This document shows, piece after piece, positions 14,501-22,495 of a stretch of DNA of 64,000 nt. The stretch lies in contig NC_064433.1 of assembly GCF_023343835.1 (NCBI RefSeq), forward strand, positions 135,869,957-135,933,956, given 5' to 3'. Positions within the stretch are counted from its first letter, which is position 1. Each line of letters starts with the position of its first letter. The translations under genes and the position numbers were made by a program. Under the pieces are notes generated by a model. It was not told the origin of the DNA. It did not search any database and saw only the letters and a program-made list of their open reading frames with translations. The stretch is from Lagopus muta (taxonomy: Eukaryota; Chordata; Aves; Galliformes; Phasianidae).

Positions 14501-17500
14501 TACTTTAAAAGCTCATTTGGAGCACGATAGATGCTTGATAATGTCCATATATGAAGTATGAGCTGTACAAATGAATATTGACTTGGATAAAGCTGGCTTC
14601 CAGTACTCTCACTTTCTCTTCAGAAAAAAAAGATTTTGGAAGGCTGTTGTTATGACCTGTTATTTTTAGGTAATGGACATTTTGCCTACATTGTTGATGT
14701 ACTTTTCTCCACCTAATCATTTCTCAGGAAATAAAGCTAAACCAGATGGGATTATATAAAACTATCATACTATCTTTCATCAAATGATGTCTACTGCGTC
14801 ATAAATCATAAAACAACAAAATAATGACCAATACTACAAAGCACTCGTATTTCTAAAGTTCAGAGTAAAAACACTAACAACAAACATTTTCACCTGGAGT
14901 CAAGATTTAAACACAACTGAACAGCTTTTTAGTCAGCTTATGGTTTTACCTTTTTCAATTTATTCTCAAATAAAAAGTGCAGCAATTCTTGTTCTTCTTC
15001 TGTACATTGTTTATTAAGAGGTAGAGATTCAAGAAGTTCCTTTTCTATAGAAATTAAAGAATAATTTAAAACAGTCACATTAGGGAAAAAATGACAAGAA
15101 CAAACATAGTAAGAACTCAGATGCAAAAAAAACAAAAAACCAGTACAGATGCATTAAAAAGAGAATATTAGTTATGGAAATTAATTATCAAATTCTCACT
15201 TCCTTCTAGACATTTAAATGAAACTTAATGACATAGCACACCATTACTGTAACTCATTTTACATGTCAGTTTACCTCTCAGAATGCTCTATTAAATAACA
15301 CCTACTAACAGACAAGCAAAAACTAGTAGGATTTTGTGAATCCAAAGGCTGTGAAGTTGAAAACAAGAAAAAACATTGGTCAGGCTGAACAAAAAGCATG
15401 GGAGCTTCTGCAGCTAACAAATGAGACAGCTGGGTGACTCTGTTCCTTTTAATTCTTAGAACTGCAAGACTAAAAACTAATGTTCAAATATAATCAGCTC
15501 AAACTTATAATTTTCATTCATTTCAAAATAAAACCTTTTAATACGATCATCACCTAGTACTTTCCTAGCAACTGAGGACAACTTTTACATCAGCTTTTAA
15601 ACTCTGTATTGTATTTGTTTTTTTAAATGCAGCAAAATGGCATATTAAGAAAGCAGATAAATTTTACTTGTATTTGAGAAATACTGCCATCCAGACCTTC
15701 TTGTGCTGTCAGCATATGGTGCGATGTTAAAAGATCAAATGCTTCAAAGCAGTAAACATCAAGCTTCAAGGCTTCTTTGTAGCTGTGTGTTGCTAGGGTT
15801 CTATTATCCAAAGCATCATAGATCTTCCCTCGCAAAAGGCATATAGAGCTCTTGATCTGGTGGAAAAGCAGGGCTGGAGGTCAAAGACTGAATCAATGTT
15901 TGCAATTTGCTTTTGAGCACAAATCAAATGGGCTCCCTGAAAAGTAAAAAGCATTCATGTATGATGGAACCTGGTATTCTAGCACTGTTTTCAAAGATAA
16001 AAGTTTCTATGAGTTTAAGAATCAAATTAATACGTTTTGAGGTTATTTACAGCCAGACAAATACACACTTGAAACAAGTAGAGGGAGGACTGGAGTCTGT
16101 ATTTCCTACTTTGAACATCCAACCTCTGCCACTGAATTGTAAAATAGATAAAATACATTCCTGGTACACTTCAAAGGGAAATGGACACTTCCACACCTCT
16201 TTCTTTTACGCAACACACATAACACAAGAATGCCTCCAGTGAAGATGAAAAAGACCAACTCAGCAAACTCAGCTACTCTGGGTAAACGTATTTTTCTTTT
16301 CAATCTAAGACACAGACAGTAGTGGAAAGATAATTATTACCAAATAAGTGCTAGGGCATCTAATAACTAACACGTTCTTTCAAAACTCCAACCTTCAGCT
16401 CAATCAGAAGGCCACAGAACTGTCATCAAGTTACTTACAAAAAGGTTGTAAAGAAAGGGTAGTATTGTTCCCTCTAAGCTCACTCTTAGTCCAGAACAAG
16501 CATTGGTGCACATCAATCAAATAAGTACCTTTTGAAAAAGCTACGATCCTAGTGAGGAGTTTGATGCAAATTCCTTCTAACAGTCTCAACCTCACTAGTT
16601 CCCTCCTTTGGCAAACCAAACCTACTCACGAATGTGGGGAGAACTAAATTGTCCGAAGTATTCACGAAGAGAAGGGCTGAGGAAGTTGAGTTTTTTGACT
16701 GCATTATTTTTCAGACAAAATAATTGCTCAACTTAGTTCAAGAATCAGTCAACTAGATGCTAGGGCAGAAGTACCAGGAAATGGGGAAAACACCAAAGGA
16801 TGAAGAATGAACACTCAAAGCTGGGTTTTTTTGTTTGTTTGTTTTTTTAAACTTTGTTAGCCTGGCTAGCTTAAATGTATCCATTAGGGTGCAACAGAGT
16901 AATTCAGTCTAATCCTCCTCTGGTTTAAGCCAATAAATATGTTTACATAATACAGTTTTAGAAAAGGGGAAGAAAAAAAAAAATCAGTTCACATTGACAA
17001 TTTAACTCATTTTGCTGCTCCTGTTTTTCAGGGAAAAATCAGTTTGTCAGCCCCGCTGCTGTAGTTTCAGTTAATGAACTTCATTTTACATCCGCACAAA
17101 CAAACTCTTCAACTCTAAATGCACACTGAGAATCCCCTCTGTGTGCCTACACAGAATTTTGTCCACTTAACTTCAAAAAACTTCACTCAATTGCCACATC
17201 ATTTCCAAGTGTGACAACATGGAAGAAATTCTTTCATTAAAACAAATACCTACAGGAGAGGAAAACCTGCGTTATTATCATCTTAGAACCTGAAGCACAA
17301 CTGAAAGAAATGTTATTTTACATTACCAAGACAGAAACTGCACTACAGAGCTAAAAGACTCTAAAAATCAATGCCAGATTGACAACACCCTTCTGTAAAT
17401 TACTGGCAGGCACTTTGCAGGATGTTTCTGTAAAATGAAGATTTAAAGTTTTTTTCATACCTGCAAGTCAACACCTGACTTATGGGCTGAAAGAGGAATG

Positions 17501-20074
17501 ATTCAGCATTTCTGAAAGCCACCTTATGCAGAAAGGAGTGCTTAGACACCTACAGCTTCAAAATTCGTACAGATGCAAAATCACTTTCTGACTTCACACA
17601 CACTTTTTAGTTATAAAAGTAGTTATTTTTAAAATGTCACTTACGGAAGATTGTGACATCTCCCAGTCTGTGGTAGAGTCTTTCAATCCACTTTCATCCT
17701 TCATGTACTTCTCAAAGAGTCTTTTGTTGATTGGCTCTTCCATATCAAGGATATCCAAGGCCTGTTGATGTTCTTTGGCAGCATACTAGCCACAAATATG
17801 CGTGTGCAAAAAACAAGGTTGGGATTTGAAACATCTGTACATTATGTGTCAATATACCTAGTGCTACATTTCAAAGGCACAGATTATAACAACTAGTATT
17901 TGCCAGTAGAGTTTATGTCCAAATTTGAATTTACATGCATACACCATTTTACTGTTACTATCTATTAAATAAAACCATTTTACCAGCCACTTATAACACA
18001 GGACTTATATTAAAGATCATTCACATGCTTTTCCCACAAAATATTAGAGAAATATTTTCTTTTATGGACAAAGGGTCAATTGGATTTCTGCACTACAGTA
18101 CTACAATGGATACTCCAACAACCATACTGAAGGCTAAAGGTTAAAATCAACTGTCCCAAAATTTAAACTTGGTATTCCAATGAATGTTGAGCCTCAGCAC
18201 ATTTAATCTTCCCAAGACACAGCTATTATTTAGTTTGTTTCCAATAAAGGCAAAAAATGTGTACTCACATGACATCTAGCCGCAAGGTAGCGACATGCTT
18301 CATATAACTGAAAGAGAAGTTGCATTCATGTTAGTAATAAAGAAAGAGAACTCTCTCATTTTTCAATTGTACAGCTTCTCCTGCCCTCTCACCCAAGGAA
18401 AATCTTCCTGTTCAAAATGACTACTTAAGTCTGTAACTTCTCATACTCAAAGGACACTGTGTTCACTCCTGACCACACTCATTCGCAGAGCAGAGGACAA
18501 CTGAAATAACTACACTTTAAGCGACACCCCATCTCTCCACATCTGCTGCTGTTCCATCCTTGGACCCCTACCTTATCTGCAACCCAACTTGGGCCAATAC
18601 ACGGAACAGTTATGTTGGGAGAGATCTATGAAGATCACTGACCAACTGCCTGACAACTTCACGGCTAAGCAGAAGTTACAGCACGTTACTGAGGGCATTG
18701 CCCAAATGCTCTGGGAACACTGACAGGCACCCATGTTGCTAGGAAGCCTTCCAGCACTTTATCTCCCTCATAGTAATGTTTCCTTATATCTAGTCTGAAA
18801 TGTATTGCTGTATTTGGTGCAGGTAAACTGCATTATGTAGGTTTTATAATCAATATTCCTAGGGACCTTAACCTCTGACAGCAAAAAGCTGCTGTGGTTA
18901 ACAACAGAAGTTTGTAAGTGGAACAGCAGTAATTCGTCTAAAATGACTTACCTTATCCAATTTACGAGATCGAAGGGCATGTGCTGCCCTATGATACTGA
19001 GCTGTTAGGTAAAGACACTGGGCCAACCAGTAGATATCTTGAGGTTCCTCTTAAAAATAAAGAGGAAATTATAAACCATCAATTGATACAATATCTTTAA
19101 ACATTTTCATACAGAATATTTACTAGAAGAATATCGATTTTCCGCTATTCCAGCACACCACGATGTAAAGGATAATATGTATATAAAAACAACTTTCTAT
19201 CACTGCAAGGTTAAAATGGAAAAAGTTTAGATTTCAAAACTAAAGACATGAGTGCATAAAAGAGTGAATACAACGAACTACTAGAAGCGCACGAGAAGGA
19301 GATAACAGTGATATAGATTTGAGAAAAAAACATCAATAAACAGCTGTCTATGGGAGCTGTAAGCTACCCTGCCCTTGGAAATAGCTGGAACACAAAACAC
19401 AACTCAAAACTGTCTCCTACTGAAAAGATCAATGGAAAACTGAAGTGAAAGCTGATCAGACTTCTGCACTTCTATCCATGCTGGCTGAAACAAAGCATAA
19501 TAATATAAAATACTAGTAGCCTAGGTTTTTTTGTGATGAAAGCCCTACCGCCATTCAAAGAAACGTAAGTAGACTTAACCAGAAAGAGGCAACTGAAGAA
19601 CAAGGCAACATGCTAATGCTTACCATGAGACAATGAAGCCACTTTGTCTGCCCAGAACAGGGCACTCTGATACTGCTGCTGTAAAGGAATGATAGAAATC
19701 ATTATGATGATTTACTGGAAATTTGTTTACCTAGCTTACCTTGAAATCTATTACACGTTGCTTGCATTTAATGTCGGATTACGTATGCAATGCCTAATGA
19801 ATGGTGAATACCATCTGAGCTCCTCACAAGTTCAAAAATCAGCGTGAAGGGGGCAGTCCCACAGCATCAAAGGACACCAAGGTCAGCAACGTGAGACGGG
19901 GCAGTTCTGCAGTCGGTCCCCGCTGCCCCAGCTCAGCTCAGCTGAGGGCCGAGTGCTTAGCCTGGGGTTATCCCGCGCTGGGCCTCAGCGAGGCCCCAGC
20001 CCAACTGCCGCCGCCCCGCGCCTCACCTGGTCGATGTAGTGCCGCACCCGCTTCCTCAGCCGCTCCAGGTTCAT
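2268..20074 (-). CDS. CDC16: CDC16 (APC6), anaphase-promoting complex TPR subunit; 18 coding exons
   Basis: CDC16 is a scaffold subunit of the nuclear APC/C ubiquitin ligase, which marks cyclins and securin for destruction; in known structures it dimerises and holds the CDC26 N-terminus. Coding join (minus strand): 20074-20027, 19678-19624, 19049-18952, 18307-18269, 17785-17645, 15856-15697, 15044-14950, 14348-14215, 12348-12269, 10779-10730, 10101-10028, 8457-8332, 8236-8084, 7650-7587, 6298-6237, 4238-4103, 3069-2979, 2533-2268. The sum is 1,872 nt: 623 residues plus TGA, against about 620 in human. Every intron is GT-AG and every phase closes. The protein opens MNLERLRKRVRHYIDQ, has TPR-like helices throughout with clear TPRs at about residues 335-510, and ends in an acidic Ser/Thr-rich tail, ETSMSDHST. 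The start codon lies in the CpG island with A at -3. No frameshift or premature stop was seen. Identity rests on remembered vertebrate CDC16 sequence; orthology is near certain. Confidence 0.97.
2979..3069 (-). CDS. CDC16: CDC16 exon 17, residues 506-536
   Basis: 91 nt: ALGLRRDDTFSVTMLGHCIE, MYIGDSEAYI plus one base of Gly. The acceptor is aatag behind a long T run and the donor gtaagt. Last TPR-like helix pair. Confidence 0.95.
3591..3770 (-). mobile_element. CR1 fragment in CDC16 intron 16
   Basis: On the plus strand it starts with AATCACAGAATCATAGAATTG and continues GGGTTGGAAAAGACCTTAAA then GAGTCCAACC, the reverse complement of a CR1 3' end. It is 5'-truncated, as CR1 copies normally are, and lies in the sense direction of CDC16. 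The block ending CCACATCCAG marks an older subfamily. The inner end is blurred. Confidence 0.9.
4103..4238 (-). CDS. CDC16: CDC16 exon 16, residues 460-505
   Basis: 136 nt: KYEEALEYHRQALVLIPQNA, STYSAIGYIHSLMGNFESAI, DYFHT. The acceptor is atcag and the donor gtatgt. It carries helix B of one TPR and a complete following TPR. Confidence 0.96.
6237..6298 (-). CDS. CDC16: CDC16 exon 15, residues 440-460
   Basis: 62 nt encoding ITVDKWEPLLNNLGHVCRKL plus two bases of Lys. The acceptor is ttgcag and the donor gtaagt. TPR helix A with the conserved W and N-L-G. Confidence 0.95.
7587..7650 (-). CDS. CDC16: CDC16 exon 14, residues 418-439
   Basis: 64 nt encoding WKTAEKWFLDALEKIKAIGN and E. The junction codon with exon 13 is GAC (Asp), where the human protein, as I recall it, has Glu. 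The acceptor is tttag. The donor gtattt is weaker than its neighbours. Confidence 0.94.
8084..8236 (-). CDS. CDC16: CDC16 exon 13, residues 367-418
   Basis: 153 nt: CHLPMLYIGLEYGLTNNSKL, AERFFSQALSIAPEDPFVMH, EVGVVAFQNG. The acceptor is ttctag and the donor gtaagc. It contains one TPR and helix A of the next. In known family structures these C-terminal repeats clasp the CDC26 N-terminus. Confidence 0.96.
8332..8457 (-). CDS. CDC16: CDC16 exon 12, residues 325-367
   Basis: 126 nt: KATTLERTYGPAWIAYGHSF, AVESEHDQAMAAYFTAAQLM, K, with split codons at both ends. The acceptor is ttttag and the donor gtatgt. It holds a full canonical TPR (W, G, Y, A, A, P positions). Only 95 bases of intron separate it from exon 13. 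Confidence 0.96.
10028..10101 (-). CDS. CDC16: CDC16 exon 11, residues 301-325
   Basis: 74 nt: VSWFAVGCYYLMVGHKNEHA, RRYL and two bases of Ser. The acceptor is ctgtag and the donor gtaaaa. The W-x-x-x-G-x-x-Y pattern is a TPR helix A; this segment is nearly unchanged from the human protein as I recall it. Confidence 0.95.
10325..10470 (+). mobile_element. Diverged CR1 fragment in CDC16 intron 10
   Basis: It contains GTGACAGGATGGGAGGCA, GGGGAATTCAGACTAAAT and ACTGAAACAGACTGCCCAGA, a worn version of the CR1 block upstream of the 3' UTR. It lacks the octamer tail. Antisense to CDC16. Confidence 0.7.
10730..10779 (-). CDS. CDC16: CDC16 exon 10, residues 284-300
   Basis: 50 nt: completes Glu, then LFYLSHKLVDLYPNNP, with acceptor ttgcag and donor gtaagt. 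This short exon continues the helix begun in exon 9 (ANELFYL). Confidence 0.94.
12269..12348 (-). CDS. CDC16: CDC16 exon 9, residues 257-284
   Basis: 80 nt encoding VMEKDPFHANCLPVHIGTLV and ELNKAN, with split codons at both ends. The acceptor is ttttag and the donor gtaaga. Confidence 0.95.
13866..14137 (+). mobile_element. CR1 fragment in CDC16 intron 8
   Basis: It reads AGGACAAGGGGAAATGGTTT, TTAGATTGGATGTAAGAAAA, AAGCACTGGCACAGGTTGCC and AGAGAGGTGGTGGATGTCCC, ending near GATCCTATGATGAATTGA, a worn octamer tail. Antisense to CDC16. A frame of 65 codons inside it is transposon remnant, not a host gene. Confidence 0.9.
14215..14348 (-). CDS. CDC16: CDC16 exon 8, residues 213-257
   Basis: 134 nt: YNKPSETLIPESVNGLQENL, then VVVSLAERHYYNCDFKMCYK and RTS plus two bases of a Leu codon. 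The acceptor is ttgcag and the donor gtaagt. Start of the central to C-terminal TPR superhelix. Confidence 0.95.
14950..15044 (-). CDS. CDC16: CDC16 exon 7, residues 181-212
   Basis: 95 nt: completes the split Glu codon, then KELLESLPLNKQCTEEEQ and FLFENKLKK. The acceptor is ctatag and the donor gtaaaa. As I recall the human protein, TEEEQ here is one residue longer than NEEQ, which accounts for the one-residue numbering offset downstream. Confidence 0.94.
15697..15856 (-). CDS. CDC16: CDC16 exon 6, residues 128-181
   Basis: 160 nt encoding IKSSICLLRGKIYDALDNRT through SHHMLTAQE plus the first base of the next codon. The acceptor is caccag. The donor is gtctgg, poor at +3 to +5, but it is the only nearby GT that joins exon 7 in frame as QEEKELL. 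Read-through of the donor stays open until a stop at 15623. Confidence 0.93.
17645..17785 (-). CDS. CDC16: CDC16 exon 5, residues 81-127
   Basis: 141 nt, 47 whole codons, beginning YAAKEHQQALDILDMEEPIN and ending DWEMSQSS. The acceptor is ggctag and the donor gtaagt. It is the third phase-0 border in a row. It covers a linker between N-terminal TPR-like helices. Confidence 0.95.
18269..18307 (-). CDS. CDC16: CDC16 exon 4 (39-nt small exon), residues 68-80
   Basis: Thirteen whole codons, LYEACRYLAARCH, between acceptor tttcag and donor gtgagt. The exon is symmetric (phase 0 at both ends), so skipping it would keep the frame and remove half a TPR helix pair. Confidence 0.94.
18952..19049 (-). 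CDS. CDC16: CDC16 exon 3, residues 35-67
   Basis: 98 nt. The split glutamate codon is completed by AG, then the exon reads EPQDIYWLAQCLYLTAQYHR and ends in RSRKLDK. The acceptor is tttaag and the donor gtaagt. This is part of the N-terminal TPR-like region used for dimerisation in the family. Confidence 0.96.
19624..19678 (-). CDS. CDC16: CDC16 exon 2, residues 17-35
   Basis: 55 nt encoding QQYQSALFWADKVASLSH plus one base of the next codon. The acceptor is ttacag and the donor gtaagc. A CAG repeat at the acceptor makes a one-codon (NAGNAG-like) shift possible; the first usable AG keeps the conserved QQYQ. Confidence 0.95.
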
Positions 20075-20300
20075 CCTCCCGCGGACCGTGTGAGAGCGCG
20101 GAGCCCGCCTCGATGGCAGCGCTCACCGCTCCGCCCGGCCGGGCGCGCTCCTGCCGTGCCGTGCCGCGCGGAGCCGCCCCTTCCGGCCCCGCTCGGCGCC
20201 GACCGTCCCCTTCCTGACGGGAGCCGCACCCCGAACGCCGCGTTCCGGGAGCGAGGCGGCTGCTGTAGGGTTGAGGGCACCGCCACCTTCCTTTAAACTC
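19880..20300 (-). promoter_or_regulatory. CDC16: CpG island promoter of CDC16
   Basis: This is the only dense CpG stretch in the window outside a repeat, and it surrounds exon 1. Upstream of the ATG on the minus strand there is an ETS core CCGGAAG (20180-20186) directly followed by an SP1-type GGGGCGG (20174-20180). No TATA box was seen. This is typical of a housekeeping cell-cycle promoter with dispersed starts. A divergent transcript to the right is possible, but no exon is visible. Confidence 0.85.
20027..20074 (-). CDS. CDC16: CDC16 exon 1 (coding part), residues 1-16
   Basis: The minus strand reads GGGAGG then ATG, followed by 16 whole codons (MNLERLRKRVRHYIDQ) and the donor gtgagg. This is the conserved basic N-terminal helix of CDC16. 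The exon lies in the CpG island. The 5' UTR extends to higher coordinates, but its start cannot be fixed from sequence. Confidence 0.96.
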
Positions 20301-20366
20301 GGTTAAGTCGTTTCTGCCTTACACGTGCCGGTCTGCTGACCTCTCACACATGTACAGCTTCTAAGC

Positions 20367-21050
20367 AGGACCCCAGGGGTCCGTCGTGGGTCCGGTAGTG
20401 TTTAACATCTTTATCAGTGATGCAGATGATGGGATGGAGTGCACCCTCAGCAAGTGTGCTGATGGCACCAAGCTGAGAGGAGTGGTTGGTAAAGCAGGAG
20501 CGAGGGATGGCGTCAATAGGGAGATTTAGATTGGATGTCAGAGAGAAGATTTTTACTGAGAAAGCTCTTGGAGAGGGTCCAGAGGAGAGCCATGAAGATG
20601 ATCAGGGGGCTGGAGCACCTCCCCTACAAAGACAGGCTGGGGGAGGTGGGCTTGTTCAGCCTGGAGAAAAGAAGGCTGTGGGGTGACCTCATTGCAGCCT
20701 TTCAGTACCTAAAGAGAGCCTACAAACAGGAGGGGAATCAACTCTTTGAAAGGGTAGATAACAGCAGGACAAGGGGAAATGGTTTGAAGTTGAGGGAGGG
20801 AAGATTTAGGTTGGATGTCAGGGGGAAGTTCTTTACAGAGAGAGTGGTGAGGTGCTGGAACAGGCTGCCCAGAGAGGCTGTGGATGCCCTGTCCATCCCT
20901 GGAGGTGTTCAAAGCCAGATTGGATGGGGCCCTGGGCAGCCTGGTTTATTATGTGATCCAGTGGCTGGCAGCCCTGCCTGTGGCAGGGGATGGAACTTGA
21001 TGGTCCTTGAGATCCCTTCCAACCCAAACTGTTCTGTGATTTTGTAATTC
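20367..21050 (+). mobile_element. CR1 copy with RT remnant, next to the CDC16 promoter
   Basis: It begins inside the CR1 reverse transcriptase frame at the PQGS motif (20372 on). The catalytic FADD block is degraded: it reads CADGTKL, so the second Asp is lost. Sequence then jumps to the C-terminal part ([18 protein letters not shown]), followed by the 3' UTR and a worn tail, TTCTGTGATTTTGTAATTC. A tail-type segment near 20521-20550 occurs again at about 20800-20830, so the copy is rearranged inside. It starts only about 300 bases upstream of the CDC16 ATG. No active protein remains. Confidence 0.92.
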
Positions 21051-22027
21051 AGTGAAAAGAAGCTCAGCTGGGATTTTCGTACTGTTTACAAACTAGCGAG
21101 TGGTGGAGCCCACAGTTTGCTTAAAAACATCACATCCTCCTCACAGATCAAGTGTAGTGGTAGCTCCCCAGAGCTCAGTATTTTCTAGTAGGCCAGTGAG
21201 CTGGTGAACCTGAGGAAAGAGCAAGGGATGCTTAACTATCTCAGCAGGACAGAAAGAGACAGGAGCTGGTGCTCATCTCTAAGGTAGAAGACTTGGTTGG
21301 GGAAGAAAAAAAAGATACACAGGAAGTGTGGGGGTTGGAAGAGAAGAGTTTGCTCTTGTTGGGGTGGGTGAAGATGCTGATCATCTCAAGAGGAGCTGGT
21401 GTGACCTGTGTAGAAGATCTGCAACCTACAGCACCCTGGGGAGGCCCAAGAAGTGCTCTGCTTAGGTGAGAAAACTGAGACGCAGAAATGCATACAGGAT
21501 ATGTTATTCTTTTATCTCTATAGCTCTTATGTTGTCATATCAGAGTCCATTATCCCAGGTTGCTCTGCAATGCTTGTGTGTCATGTGCTGCTTTCTTGTG
21601 TTCTCATGAGAGCTTGTCTCATCCAAGTGAGTCACTGCATGGGTGGGAGCTGTGACATGGATGCCTGAACTGCGTGAGGAGGCTCAAGCATGGCTGCTCT
21701 ACAGGGCTCTGGCAGTTGGGTTCCAGGCCCCTTTCTGCAAAGGAGAGCCTTTGCCTTGCTGATCAGCAAGTACCTTGTTGTTCAAAGAGCATCCATAGGC
21801 AGGCTAGTCCTTCTCTGGAAGTCATGGAGGAGTGTGGTCAAAGCAGGCTGAGCCATGGCACTGAGAACAAGCTGTGAGACGGCGATTGTGAGGTATTGGT
21901 TGAGAGGGGAAAATTGAATTTTAAGTTTTCTCACAACTATTTCAGTTTCTCTTTCAAATTCAAAAATAGTGTTGTGCTATTGTAGGTAGAGCTCATGGAT
22001 TGAGATAAAAACTCTCTACTTAGACAA
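21051..22027. other. Intergenic, between CR1 and LTR-like remnant
   Basis: No recognised gene. Frames of 66-71 codons are present on the plus strand but have no family resemblance or splice context. Moderately G-rich on the plus strand around 21.2-21.45 kb. Confidence 0.6.
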
Positions 22028-22495
22028 AAAAAAAAGAAGGGGGAAAAGGAATAATAGTAATGATAATATAATGTATATCTATACATCTCTGTCTCTCTCT
22101 ACATATATATAACAAATGATGTGCAACACAATTGCTCACCACCCTCTGACCAATGCCCAGTGAGTCCCCAAGCAGCACCTGCTGGTCCATCCAACTCTCC
22201 TCTTTTATAGTTTTTTTTCACATGATGTCATATGATGTAGAATATCCCTTTGGTCAGTTTATGTCATCTGTCCTGATTCTGTCTGCTCCCAGCTCCATGT
22301 ACCCAACCCCCCTCCACCCCCAGACTTGCTGGCAGGATACCATGAGAAGCTGGGAAAACAAAATGTCCTTGGCTCTGTATGGCTCTGCTCAGCAGCAACT
22401 GAAACATTGGTGTGTTCTCAACATTGTTTTTCTCTGCAAGCCAAAACATGACACCACAAAGGAAAAATCAGCTCTGTCCTAATGGAAACCATGAT
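22028..22495 (+). mobile_element. Probable avian LTR-retroelement remnant (ERVL-like?)
   Basis: An AT-rich microsatellite block is followed by TTGCTCACCACCCTCTGACC, AATATCCCTTTGGTCAGTTT, GAAACATTGGTGTGTTCTCA and AAATCAGCTCTGTCC, blocks I recall from a repeat common in bird genomes and attributed to an endogenous retrovirus-like element. No gag, pol or env frame and no clear TG...CA ends are visible; nothing functional remains. The family name needs a repeat search. Confidence 0.5.
22063..22112. repeat. TA/CT-rich microsatellite in the LTR-like remnant
   Basis: TAATATAATGTATATCTATA followed by CTCTGTCTCTCTCT and ACATATATATA. In other copies of this element, as I recall, the same place holds variable ATA/TA repeats. 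Confidence 0.6.

Larger units (their letters stand above)
2534..20026 (-). other. CDC16: CDC16 introns 1-17: content
   Basis: Introns by coordinates: 1 19679-20026; 2 19050-19623; 3 18308-18951; 4 17786-18268; 5 15857-17644; 6 15045-15696; 7 14349-14949; 8 12349-14214; 9 10780-12268; 10 10102-10729; 11 8458-10027; 12 8237-8331 (95 nt); 13 7651-8083; 14 6299-7586; 15 4239-6236; 16 3070-4102; 17 2534-2978. All are GT-AG; none has the U12 donor ATCCTT. CR1 pieces lie in introns 8, 10 and 16. A short CA run lies in intron 17 (near 2693-2704) and another in intron 10 (near 10636-10647). I saw no snoRNA, miRNA hairpin or nested exon, but did not fold the sequence. Confidence 0.85.

Noticed and set aside
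16390-16440. Possible box C/D snoRNA in CDC16 intron 5 (reverse-complement TCATCA and TCAG motifs)
   Set aside because: The motifs are too close together and no terminal stem is visible.
19891-20296. Proline/alanine/arginine-rich frames on both strands in the CpG island
   Set aside because: GC-rich promoter DNA has few stop codons. They overlap CDC16 exon 1 and its 5' UTR in the wrong frame or strand.
20535-21047. 170-codon plus-strand frame near the CDC16 promoter
   Set aside because: The translation is the CR1 ORF2 C-terminus and 3' region, a truncated transposon rather than a host gene.
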